A stretch of DNA of 17,506 bases from JAKFWF01 sp031365375. Lineage in GTDB: Bacteria > Pseudomonadota > Alphaproteobacteria > Rhizobiales > Hyphomicrobiaceae. Position numbers and translations under genes: made by a program. Shown here in pieces: positions 7,559-14,705 of this stretch (positions are counted from its first letter, which is position 1; each line of letters starts with the position of its first letter). Where the stretch lies: contig JANLXZ010000470.1 in NCBI GenBank assembly GCA_031365375.1, positions 1 to 17,506 of the forward strand, written 5' to 3'. The notes below the pieces were generated by a model. The model worked only from the letters and a program-made list of their open reading frames with translations, had not been told where the DNA came from and did no database searches.

Positions 7559-8274
7559 CAAATGCCGCGCTCCTTTGCGATTGCCGCATAAGCAGCATTG
7601 ACCATTGCGAGTTTGGCCGTTGCCACTGCAATAAATTCTTTTGGCACGCCGCGTGCGATCAACAGATCGGGATGGTGCTCGCGGACAAGCTGCCTGAACC
7701 GGGCCTTTAAATTCGCGCTGTCGACGTCCGGTGTCAGCCCCAATACCGCGTAGGGATCATCGGGATCGTGAACGAACAATGCACGCATCGATCTGTATTC
7801 GTGCTCAGACAATCCGAAGTGATCGGCTGCAAGATTGAGACACTTTTCTTCTTCTGGATGCAGAATGCCGTCTGCCGCAGCTATGTGGAATAATCCCTCC
7901 AACACATCGTGTAACAAAGCGCGATCATGGCCGATCAAGGTTGCGACCTTTTCGGCATAAGCCTGGAAGCCGGCGGTATCCTTGGCCGCCATATCGAAAA
8001 CACGCCGGACACCCGCAAGGTCAGACGGCGCCACATCGTGCAAGCGTTCGAATGTGTCCGCTTCGATCTTCAGCGCCACGCCGTCTGACTTGGCGAGCTT
8101 CGCCGACAGCGATACGAGCGCGATCGTGAACGCCACCGAATTGTGCCTTGGCGATGTATCGAGGCCGAGAACGCGCCACAGCCGCTCGAGCAGCGTCGGC
8201 TTGACCGGCCTACCATCGACAGGCGGATTTTGAGGGGATTGAGTCGTCAGTTGCCACGGCATGGGCGCCTCCAT
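7558..8274 (-). CDS. TerB-like / J-domain co-chaperone (DjlA-like)
   Basis: The 238-residue protein has an acidic helical TerB-like domain (about 45-165; note the AAADGILHPEEE motif at 132-143) and a C-terminal J domain (about 172-238) with the HPD tripeptide at 201-203 that stimulates DnaK ATPase. This is the DjlA arrangement, but without the N-terminal membrane anchor of E. coli DjlA. The start is ambiguous: ATG 8274 follows GGAG by nine bases, and ATG 8262 (residue 5) follows GGAGG closely. It is first in a two-gene unit with the amidase, sharing one base at the junction. The link between a co-chaperone and a cell-wall amidase is suggested by coupling only. Confidence 0.88.
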   Translation of the reverse strand: MEAPMPWQLTTQSPQNPPVDGRPVKPTLLERLWRVLGLDTSPRHNSVAFTIALVSLSAKLAKSDGVALKIEADTFERLHDVAPSDLAGVRRVFDMAAKDTAGFQAYAEKVATLIGHDRALLHDVLEGLFHIAAADGILHPEEEKCLNLAADHFGLSEHEYRSMRALFVHDPDDPYAVLGLTPDVDSANLKARFRQLVREHHPDLLIARGVPKEFIAVATAKLAMVNAAYAAIAKERGI

Positions 8275-8513
8275 AGCGCCATTCTCCAGTAAATTGAAGC
8301 AGCGACTAATATCTGAGGGTTGCTTGCGGGCTACGTCGCTGTATGCGCGCGGCGTTCCAATCCATGGAGCTGGCGCAAGCGGGTAACACGAGCTGACTGA
8401 AAACAGTTATTCCTGTGGCGTTTAGCCGGCAACCACTTTCGGCGCCAGATCTGCATGCTAGTCTGAAGCTAAGGTTGAGGCCGTTTTATACGACCCAGGC
8501 GGGAGAGACACCG

Positions 8514-8936
8514 ATGAGAACCCTGATTTACGGGATCGCTGGCGCTTCGTTGATCGCACTTGCAGCCGGAATGGCGACTGCTCAAACAGCGGAAGATGCT
8601 TTCGGCACCTGGAAGCACCCCGATAACGGTAGCAACGTTGAAGTTTTTAAATGCGGCGATGGCATGTGTGCGAAGATCGTCAAGGTGGTCGACGGCCAGA
8701 AGACCGACGACAAGAATCCCGACGCCGGCAAGAAAAGCCGTCCCATCGTCGGTCTCATAATCATGTCGGGCGCGAAGAAGACCGGCACGAACGAGTGGAA
8801 AGGCCAACTTTACAATCGGGCGGACGGGGGCACTTACTCCGGCACGCTGGTCGTGAAGAGCAAAGGTGCGATGGATTTGTCCGGCTGCACTGCGGTCGTG
8901 CTGTGCAAAACGACGACTTGGACACGCGTCAATTGA
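8514..8936 (+). CDS. Secreted DUF2147 protein
   Basis: The 140-residue protein starts at ATG 8514, after a GGGAGA site; an in-frame extension back to 8415 lies upstream of the signal peptide and is not supported. Residues 1-24 form a signal peptide with cleavage after ATAQ or nearby. The mature part matches the DUF2147 pattern: FGTWKHPDNG near the start, GLIIMSGAKK (80-89), EWKGQLYNRADGGTYSG (94-110) and a hydrophobic Cys-containing end. Four cysteines (47, 52, 125, 131) could form two periplasmic disulfides. The biochemical role of the family is unknown, with no useful hint from neighbours. It is convergent with the MarR-like gene, and only three bases separate the two stop codons. The divergent gap before it (8275-8513) has no clear promoter. 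Confidence 0.88.
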   Translation: MRTLIYGIAGASLIALAAGMATAQTAEDAFGTWKHPDNGSNVEVFKCGDGMCAKIVKVVDGQKTDDKNPDAGKKSRPIVGLIIMSGAKKTGTNEWKGQLYNRADGGTYSGTLVVKSKGAMDLSGCTAVVLCKTTTWTRVN

Positions 8937-8939
8937 ACT

Positions 8940-9530
8940 TCAAAGCGAGGTCGCGGCACGCGCTGCTTGATCATAGTGACCCGACAGCGCCCGCAACAAT
9001 ACTCCTAACTCCGACAGCGCAGGGTCGGGCAGGCCGGTCGATTTGACGGGACCTGCCAAAAGCCGCTCGCGAATACGATGATAGCGGTCGCACGCATCGG
9101 CGCCGGACTTGGTGGCCGCAATCAGCTTCTCCTTGCCCGCCTTGGTCGATGTGACGAGACCACCCGCCGCGAGCTTCTTCACGGCGTAGGTGATGACGTG
9201 CGTATCATCGATGCCGAGCACCAGGCACAGATCGGCGAATTTCTTCGGTCGCTCTCGATGACGCACGCTATGAAGAACGAGAACTTCGATCGGCGATAGA
9301 TCTGGCACGCCAGCAGCTGCCATACAGCGCACCATCCAGCGATTAAATGCGTGAACGGCGAGCGTTAGTCCGAACTCGACTTCCGATAGCCCTGGCAGAA
9401 CGCCAGCTGCCAAGTGGGCGGACGATACGATCGGCCCAAGTGTCGAATGGGAGGATTGCGATGGCATAGCAACGCGTCTTGCGGGCTTTGCACCCGCTAC
9501 CCTCGGTTTCCTCGTTCGTTCAACGCCCAT
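8940..9530 (-). CDS. MarR-like winged-helix transcriptional regulator
   Basis: The 196-residue protein has a basic N-terminus (1-22) and a MarR-like winged-helix core from about 50 to 160. The core contains LSPIEVLVLHSV, then the probable helix-turn-helix RPKKFADLCLVLGIDDTHVITYAVKKL (94-120; described, not a verified fold), a wing around GGLVTSTKAGKEKLIAAT, and a helical end for dimerisation. It resembles the predicted MarR-type group COG5631. The start at 9530 lacks a good ribosome site; ATG 9467 is a shorter alternative that keeps the whole domain. It is transcribed away from the 5-oxoprolinase gene, with a strong palindrome between them, so it probably regulates that gene and itself. Its ligand is unknown; 5-oxoproline or a hydantoin is a guess from context. 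Confidence 0.85.
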   Translation of the reverse strand: MGVERTRKPRVAGAKPARRVAMPSQSSHSTLGPIVSSAHLAAGVLPGLSEVEFGLTLAVHAFNRWMVRCMAAAGVPDLSPIEVLVLHSVRHRERPKKFADLCLVLGIDDTHVITYAVKKLAAGGLVTSTKAGKEKLIAATKSGADACDRYHRIRERLLAGPVKSTGLPDPALSELGVLLRALSGHYDQAARAATSL

Positions 9531-9588
9531 TACGATGCCGCATATTTTGGGTTGCTATGGTTCAAAGCTGCGACTTCAAACACAAAAT

Positions 9589-9605
9589 GTCAATAATTTG
9601 TTGAC
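9589..9605. promoter_or_regulatory. Near-perfect 17-bp palindrome, probable operator of the MarR-like regulator
   Basis: GTCAATAATTTGTTGAC is symmetric around 9597 with only one mismatched pair (9594/9600). The symmetry extends outwards to AA/TT at 9586-9587 and 9607-9608. The right half supplies the TTGACG -35 box of the rightward promoter and the left half, read on the other strand, supplies a perfect TTGACA. A regulator bound here would block both divergent promoters. Size and AT-rich centre fit MarR-family operators. Binding by the adjacent protein is inference. Confidence 0.6.
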
Positions 9606-9629
9606 GTTTGCATGACGCTGGTCTTTGAT
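9601..9629 (+). promoter_or_regulatory. Candidate promoter of the 5-oxoprolinase gene
   Basis: TTGACG (9601-9606), a 17-nt spacer and TTTGAT (9624-9629), 37 nt before the ATG at 9667. The -35 lies inside the palindrome at 9589-9605. On the opposite strand TTGACA (9588-9593) would serve the regulator gene, but its -10 (CAGCTT at 17-nt spacing) is poor. Confidence 0.45.
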
Positions 9630-9666
9630 CCGTCGAAATCAGCACGTGATCGCAGAGAGAACGACC

Positions 9667-12600
9667 ATGGCCAACCCATCTTCGCCGGCACATACCAATA
9701 AGTGGAACTTCTGGATCGATCGCGGCGGCACGTTCACGGACGTTGTCGCTCGTACGCCGAACGGCGAGATCCTCGCCCGTAAGGTGTTGTCGGAAAATCC
9801 TGGCGCTTATGACGATGCGGCGCTCGAAGGCATCCGCCAGTTCCTGGGCGTCGCCTCCGATGCGGCCATCCCGGCGCACCTGATCGAGACGGTAAAAATG
9901 GGAACTACGGTTGCCACCAACGCGCTGTTGGAACGCAAAGGCGAGCGGACTTTGCTGGTCATTACCCAGGGACTGAAAGATCAGTTGGAGATCGGTTATC
10001 AGGCGCGGCCCGACATCTTCGCCAAAGAAATCATCAAGCCGGAAATGCTGTATACGCGGGTGATCGAGGCGTACGAACGCGTGCGCACCGATGGCACCGT
10101 AGAGATGATACTTGATGAAGCAGCACTCGAACGCGATCTGCGCGCCGCACTTGCCGATGACATCAAGTCGGTCGCGTTTGCGTTCATGCACTCCTACGCG
10201 CATCCAGCCCACGAAAAGCGGGCGGCCGACATCGCCCGCAATCTCGGCTTCACCTACGTCGCCGCCAGCCACGAAGTCTCTCCCCTGATCAAGATCGTCG
10301 GGCGCGGCGACACCACGGTTGCCGACGCCTATCTCTCGCCGATCCTGCGCCGGTACGTCGATAAGGTCGCCTCCGCTCTCTCTTTGTTGGCGCCCGGCGA
10401 CTCCCCTGCGGGGAGCCGGCCGCCGGTCGCGGTAAAAGTGATGTTCATGGCGTCCTCAGGAGGCCTCACCTCGGCCGATCTGTTCCTCGGTCGCGATGCG
10501 ATTTTGTCCGGTCCAGCAGGCGGCATCGTCGGCATGGCCGAGACAGCAAAGCTTGCAGGCTTTGGCAGAGTCATCGGCTTCGACATGGGCGGCACGTCGA
10601 CCGACGTTTCGCACTTTGCAGGCGACTACGAGCGCTCGTTCGAAACCGAAGTGGCCGGTGTGCGCATGCGCGTGCCGATGATGCGCATCCATACCGTTGC
10701 CGCTGGTGGCGGCTCGATCCTGTTCTACGACGGCAACCGCTTTCGAGCCGGTCCTGAAAGCGCGGGCTCGAACCCGGGTCCCAAGTGCTATCGCCGTGGC
10801 GGCCCGCTCACCGTCGCCGACGCCAACGTAATGGTCGGCAAGTTGCAAGCCTCGCTGTTCCCCAAAATCTTCGGGCCCGACCGCGATCAGCCACTCGACG
10901 AAGCAGCCGTGCGCGCGGCATTCGAGGAGATGGCGGCCCGCATCAATGCCGACACCGGCGAAAAGCGCTCGCCCGAACAAGTGGCCGATGGCTTCATCCG
11001 TATCGCCGTCGAGAACATGGCGAACGCGATCAAGAAAATTTCGGTGCAACAGGGCTACGACGTTACCGAGTACGCGTTGCAATGCTTCGGCTCCGCTGGT
11101 GGCCAGCACGCCTGCCTGATCGCCGACACACTCGGCATGGAAACGGTGTTGCTGCATCCGTTGTCGGGACTGCTATCGGCGTACGGCATGGGGCTCGCCA
11201 ACATCCGCGCGAGCCGCGAAGAGTCGGTCGAAACCGTGCTTGATGAGGCGACCCTTGTGCGCATCGAGACACTCGGCGCCGAGTTGTCGAAGGTGGTACT
11301 CGACCAGATCTTGCAGCAGGGCGTCGCGAGCGAGCAGTCAACCGTCACCACGCGCGTGCACGTGCGCTACGATGGCACCGACAACGCGTTGCCAGTTGAA
11401 CTTGGCACGATTGAAAACATGCGCGCCGTGTTCGAAGCCGAGCATCGTCGCCGCTACGGATTCGTTTCGCCGGAAAAGCGAGTATTCGCCGCGACCATCG
11501 AGGTCGAAGCGCAAGGCGGTGGCGCGAGCATTCTCGAACCTGATTTGCCGATTGCTGAGATGGGTGCGTCCGCCGCCCGCACCGCTACGCGGTTCTTCTC
11601 TGGCAACGCTTGGCATGAAGCACCGGTTTATTTCCGCGACGGCCTGAAGCCTGGCCACAAAATCGTTGGCCCGGCGCTCGTCATCGAACCGCATCAGACC
11701 GTCTCGATCGAGCCCGGTTGGAACCTCGAAGTCACGCCGAAAAATCATCTCGTGTTGCGGCGTGTGGTGGCGCGCAGCGTCGAACGTCTCGGTGCCAAAG
11801 CCGATCCGATGTTGCTCGAAGTATTCAACAACCTTTTCATGTCGATCGCCGAACAGATGGGCGAGGCGCTGCGCAACACGGCACAGTCGGTCAACATCAA
11901 GGAGCGCCTCGACTTCTCGTGCGCGGTGTTTGATTCAACCGGCGCCCTGGTCGCCAATGCGCCGCACATGCCGGTGCATCTGGGCTCGATGGACAAGTCG
12001 GTCGAAACCATCATCGCCATGAACAAGGGCACGATGAAGCCCGGCGACGTCTACATGTTGAACGCGCCCTTTAATGGTGGCACGCATCTGCCGGATATCA
12101 CCGTTGTAACGCCTGTGTTTAGGGGCCTCGGTATCCCGTCCCCGGCGGCCGGCTCTGCGACAGCAGAGTCGCCGGGGACCACAAAAGAACCTCCCGAGAT
12201 CCTGTTTTACGTCGCGAGCCGTGGGCATCACGAGGACATCGGCGGGCTGACGCCAGGTTCTATGACGCCGAAAGCAACGCACATCGACGAAGAGGGCGTC
12301 TACATTGACAACTTCAAGCTTGTCGCTCAGGGCCGTTTCCTCGAAGCTGAAACGCACGCGATGCTCTGCGGCGCCAAGTACCCCGCACGCCGTCCCGACA
12401 AAAACATCGCGGATCTAAAAGCACATGTTGCGGCCAACGCGCGCGGCATGGCAGAGCTCGACAAAATGGTTCATCACTTCGGGCTCGACGTCGTTCGTGC
12501 CTATATGAATCACGTGCAAGACAATGCCGAGGAAAGCGTGCGCCGGCTGTTGTCGCGATTGAAGGACGGTCACTACCGCGTGGAGATGGATCAGGGCACG

Positions 12601-13404
12601 CACGTCGAAGTGCGTATTACCGTCGATCAGAAAAACCGTTCGGCGGTTGTGGATTTTACCGGCACCAGTCCATCACCTGCGAATAATTTTAATGCACCGG
12701 CACCAGTCACGCGGGCAGCCACGCTTTACGTATTCCGCATCATGTGCGACGAGCATATCCCGATGAACGCTGGTTGTCTCAAACCCATTACACTGAAAAT
12801 ACCGGCGGGCTCCATGCTGGCTCCGGTCTATCCGGCAGCGGTGGTTGCCGGCAATGTCGAGACCAGCCAGATCGTGACCAACTGTCTATTGGCAGCACTC
12901 GGTGCGATGGGACCGAGCCAAGGCACCATGAACAATCTGACGTTCGGCAATGACCGCGTGCAGTACTACGAGACCATTTGCTCGGGTTCACCGGCGGGAT
13001 ATTTCTCCGACGGTCGCGGCTTCAACGGCACATCGGGCGTGCATGTCCATATGACCAACACGCGTTTGACCGATCCCGAGATTTTGGAGCTGCGCTATCC
13101 TGTGCTGCTGGAAACGTTCGGCATTCGGCGCGGCTCCGGCGGCAAGGGTAAATGGCACGCCGGCGATGGCACGTACCGCCGCATTCGCTTCCTCGAGCGC
13201 ATGGATTGCGCGATCCTGTCCGGTTACCGGCGCGTTCGTCCCTACGGGCTGGACGGGGGAGAGCCTGGCCAGTGCGGCCGCAATGCGGTTCGCCGCTTAT
13301 CGGGTGTCGAGGAGGAACTGCAGGGCTGCGACCAGACGATACTGGAGGCCGGCGAAGCGATCATCATTGAAACCCCGACCGGCGGCGGTGTCGGCCAAGC
13401 GTGA
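9667..13404 (+). CDS. Fused hydantoinase A/B family protein, probable ATP-dependent 5-oxoprolinase
   Basis: The 1245-residue protein carries both halves of the family in one chain. Residues about 13-200 are Hydant_A_N, with DRGGTFTDVV at 18-27. Residues about 215-510 are Hydantoinase_A, with the ASKHA-type nucleotide motif GFDMGGTSTDVS from residue 304. Hydantoinase_B runs from about 707 to 1240. Fused proteins of about 1250-1290 residues are typical 5-oxoprolinases, which convert 5-oxo-L-proline, ATP and water to L-glutamate; a related hydantoinase activity cannot be excluded. The ATG at 9667, after GAGAG, is preferred over an in-frame TTG at 9625 that lies within the promoter. Oddities are two extra Pro/Gly/Ser-rich segments, near residues 243-254 and 818-842, that coincide with two copies of one palindromic repeat. 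No frameshift is seen. Confidence 0.9.
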   Translation: MANPSSPAHTNKWNFWIDRGGTFTDVVARTPNGEILARKVLSENPGAYDDAALEGIRQFLGVASDAAIPAHLIETVKMGTTVATNALLERKGERTLLVITQGLKDQLEIGYQARPDIFAKEIIKPEMLYTRVIEAYERVRTDGTVEMILDEAALERDLRAALADDIKSVAFAFMHSYAHPAHEKRAADIARNLGFTYVAASHEVSPLIKIVGRGDTTVADAYLSPILRRYVDKVASALSLLAPGDSPAGSRPPVAVKVMFMASSGGLTSADLFLGRDAILSGPAGGIVGMAETAKLAGFGRVIGFDMGGTSTDVSHFAGDYERSFETEVAGVRMRVPMMRIHTVAAGGGSILFYDGNRFRAGPESAGSNPGPKCYRRGGPLTVADANVMVGKLQASLFPKIFGPDRDQPLDEAAVRAAFEEMAARINADTGEKRSPEQVADGFIRIAVENMANAIKKISVQQGYDVTEYALQCFGSAGGQHACLIADTLGMETVLLHPLSGLLSAYGMGLANIRASREESVETVLDEATLVRIETLGAELSKVVLDQILQQGVASEQSTVTTRVHVRYDGTDNALPVELGTIENMRAVFEAEHRRRYGFVSPEKRVFAATIEVEAQGGGASILEPDLPIAEMGASAARTATRFFSGNAWHEAPVYFRDGLKPGHKIVGPALVIEPHQTVSIEPGWNLEVTPKNHLVLRRVVARSVERLGAKADPMLLEVFNNLFMSIAEQMGEALRNTAQSVNIKERLDFSCAVFDSTGALVANAPHMPVHLGSMDKSVETIIAMNKGTMKPGDVYMLNAPFNGGTHLPDITVVTPVFRGLGIPSPAAGSATAESPGTTKEPPEILFYVASRGHHEDIGGLTPGSMTPKATHIDEEGVYIDNFKLVAQGRFLEAETHAMLCGAKYPARRPDKNIADLKAHVAANARGMAELDKMVHHFGLDVVRAYMNHVQDNAEESVRRLLSRLKDGHYRVEMDQGTHVEVRITVDQKNRSAVVDFTGTSPSPANNFNAPAPVTRAATLYVFRIMCDEHIPMNAGCLKPITLKIPAGSMLAPVYPAAVVAGNVETSQIVTNCLLAALGAMGPSQGTMNNLTFGNDRVQYYETICSGSPAGYFSDGRGFNGTSGVHVHMTNTRLTDPEILELRYPVLLETFGIRRGSGGKGKWHAGDGTYRRIRFLERMDCAILSGYRRVRPYGLDGGEPGQCGRNAVRRLSGVEEELQGCDQTILEAGEAIIIETPTGGGVGQA
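10394..10426 (-). repeat. REP-like palindromic element, copy 1 (inside 5-oxoprolinase gene)
   Basis: Read on the minus strand the 33 nt are the arm CCGGCGGCCGGCTC, then CCCGCAGGG, then the arm GAGTCGCCGG. Folded, CCGGCG/CGCCGG form the outer stem, GCCGG faces a single T in an asymmetric internal loop, and CTCCCC/GGGGAG form the inner stem with a GCA loop. It is 11 codons long and translated as about GDSPAGSRPPV between family-conserved sequence (a DKVASAL helix and MFMASSGGLT). It is the same element as 12142-12175 in opposite orientation. Confidence 0.8.
12142..12175 (+). repeat. REP-like palindromic element, copy 2 (inside 5-oxoprolinase gene)
   Basis: The 34 nt are the arm CCGGCGGCCGGCTC, then TGCGACAGCA, then the arm GAGTCGCCGG. 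The outer stem CCGGCG/CGCCGG (eight pairs with the flanking CC/GG at 12140-12177) and the GCCGG/T internal loop are identical to copy 1. The inner stem is CTCTGC/GCAGAG with a GACA loop, so it differs from copy 1 while staying paired. It is translated within a Pro/Ser/Ala/Gly/Thr-rich segment just before the conserved EILFYVASRGHHEDIGG region. Confidence 0.8.
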
Positions 13405-13519
13405 AACGCAATCGGACAACAAAAACGCCGCCCATGTCTTGGAAGCGGCTCAACTACGCGATACGGTTGACCCGAGGTTCGCCTAAACCCCCCATCAATC
13501 AAAACAGGAGTTACGTAGC

Positions 13520-14008
13520 ATGGCCATCAAAGTCGGCGACAAGCTGCCAGAGTCGACGTTCACCGTCATGGGCGAAGACGGTCCGAAACCGATCACCACA
13601 GCCGAGATGTTCGGCGGTAAGAAGATCGCCTTATTCGCGGTTCCAGGCGCCTACACGCCGACGTGCAACAAGCAGCATATGCCGGGCTTCGTCGCCAACT
13701 CGGCCGAGTTCAAAGGCAAGGGCATCGACGCGATCGCCTGCACCGCCGTTAACGACATCTTCGTTCTGACGAACTGGGCGAAGGACACAGGAGCCGAAGG
13801 CAAGATCACCATGCTGGCTGACGGAAGCGGCGACTTTGCGAAGAAGTTGGGACTTGAGATTGACCTCAACGCGCGTGGCCTCGGCGTTCGCTCGCAGCGC
13901 TACTCGATGATCGTCGACAATGGTGTGGTCTCGGTTTTGAACATCGAGGACGCTCCGCCCCAGCACGACAAGTCGAGCGCCGCAACACTGCTTTCCTGCA
14001 AGTTTTGA
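13520..14008 (+). CDS. Peroxiredoxin, Prx5/AhpE-like atypical type
   Basis: The 162-residue thioredoxin-fold protein reduces peroxides through a reactive cysteine in the cytoplasm. The active-site motif PGAYTPTC gives T46 and the peroxidatic C49, and R126 in the VRSQRYSMIV segment completes the Prx5 triad. Other cysteines are C73 and C160, the latter three residues from the end. In human Prx5 the resolving cysteine is also C-terminal, so C160 could act as one, but bacterial Prx5 proteins are often 1-Cys with glutaredoxin or glutathione as reductant. The start ATG follows AGGAG by nine bases. It lies 115 bp after the 5-oxoprolinase stop; TTGACC at 13467 could be a -35 box, but no good -10 follows. 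Confidence 0.93.
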   Translation: MAIKVGDKLPESTFTVMGEDGPKPITTAEMFGGKKIALFAVPGAYTPTCNKQHMPGFVANSAEFKGKGIDAIACTAVNDIFVLTNWAKDTGAEGKITMLADGSGDFAKKLGLEIDLNARGLGVRSQRYSMIVDNGVVSVLNIEDAPPQHDKSSAATLLSCKF

Positions 14009-14015
14009 ACTCTAG

Positions 14016-14045
14016 AAAAAGTGGGCGGCGGATTATTTGCCGCCC
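14016..14045 (-). terminator. Intrinsic terminator overlapping the thioesterase stop codon
   Basis: On the minus strand GGGCGGC (14039-14045) pairs with GCCGCCC (14023-14029) around the loop AAATAATCC, followed by AC and TTTTT (14016-14020). The stop codon TAA (14033-14035) is inside the loop, so the last Gly-Gly-Lys codons form the ascending arm. The gap to the convergent peroxiredoxin stop at 14008 is only 24 bp. Read on the plus strand the hairpin lacks a T-run. Confidence 0.75.
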
Positions 14046-14614
14046 GCATTGCTGCTTTCGGTGGCATTTGAGCCCGCGCGGATCATCTCATCGGATCGCA
14101 GAAAGGCTTCGACGTCAGGTGGGATCGGTGGCGCCATCACGTCGGCGCCTATTTCCTGGAGCAGTCGATCAATCGGCAGAAATGCTTTCGTTCGCCGATC
14201 GTACAGTCCGCCCTTGAACATGGCGCGCGAGGCCACCTGGCCACAGCGCGGGCCGGTTGAAAAACGCAGCACTTGCTCCATCACCACCGTAACGTCGGTC
14301 CAAGCCAGCAGCCGCGTCTCTAGATTGAACTTGTCGAACACCCGCAATTCGCGCCGGAACCGAATTGCGATGCCGCTGGCGATTGGAGTCCAGCGATGTT
14401 TCAAGAGCACCTTCCACAGACCGGTGCGCACCATAAAATCCAGCCGCCCAAGATCCATGATCGTCAAGTAACGCCCGTTGTTCATGTGCAGCGACAGATC
14501 GAGATCGGTGGGCCAAACGCGAAAACTCAAGCGCGAAATCTCATCAGGTTGCTTGAGCGCCGGTCGCAGCCACGCCGTCGCCAAGTACCAGATCAATCGA
14601 AGCCATAGGTTCAT
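14033..14614 (-). CDS. 4HBT hot-dog fold acyl-CoA thioesterase-like protein
   Basis: The 193-residue protein starts at ATG 14614, preceded by AGGGA at about ten bases; an in-frame extension to 14677 has no ribosome site. Residues 35-60 hold the hot-dog signature TDLDLSLHMNNGRYLTIMD, with HMNN at 43-46 and candidate catalytic acids D37/D39. The fold continues to about 160 with WTDVTVVMEQVLRF. The N-terminal 20 residues (LWLRLIWYLATAWL) are hydrophobic and could sit on the membrane, as in THEM6-like relatives. Such enzymes cleave acyl-CoA thioesters; the substrate cannot be read from sequence. It is the last gene of a minus-strand run, 91 bp after the aminotransferase. Confidence 0.85.
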   Translation of the reverse strand: MNLWLRLIWYLATAWLRPALKQPDEISRLSFRVWPTDLDLSLHMNNGRYLTIMDLGRLDFMVRTGLWKVLLKHRWTPIASGIAIRFRRELRVFDKFNLETRLLAWTDVTVVMEQVLRFSTGPRCGQVASRAMFKGGLYDRRTKAFLPIDRLLQEIGADVMAPPIPPDVEAFLRSDEMIRAGSNATESSNAGGK

Positions 14615-14705
14615 GCATTGGGTTCCCTGCTTAATCCGTGCGGGTACCGTTACAGATGCCCTGCAGCAAGGGGGCAAAGTTGCTCAGGACGATCACCATT
14701 TCGTG

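Noticed and set aside
9625..9666. TTG start 14 codons upstream for the 5-oxoprolinase
   Set aside because: It overlaps the predicted -10 box, so it would not be in the mRNA; ATG 9667 fits the family start.
9562..10272. 236-codon minus-strand frame across the start of the 5-oxoprolinase gene
   Set aside because: It lies antisense to strongly conserved family sequence and over the divergent promoter, and its translation shows no recognisable domain. It is a frame shadow of GC-rich coding DNA.
10456..11157. 233-codon minus-strand frame inside the 5-oxoprolinase gene
   Set aside because: Fully antisense to the Hydantoinase_A domain; the His/Ala/Arg-rich composition is typical of the complementary frame.
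13405..13519. TTGACC at 13467 as a peroxiredoxin promoter
   Set aside because: The expected -10 position reads CCCCAT, too poor to support a call.
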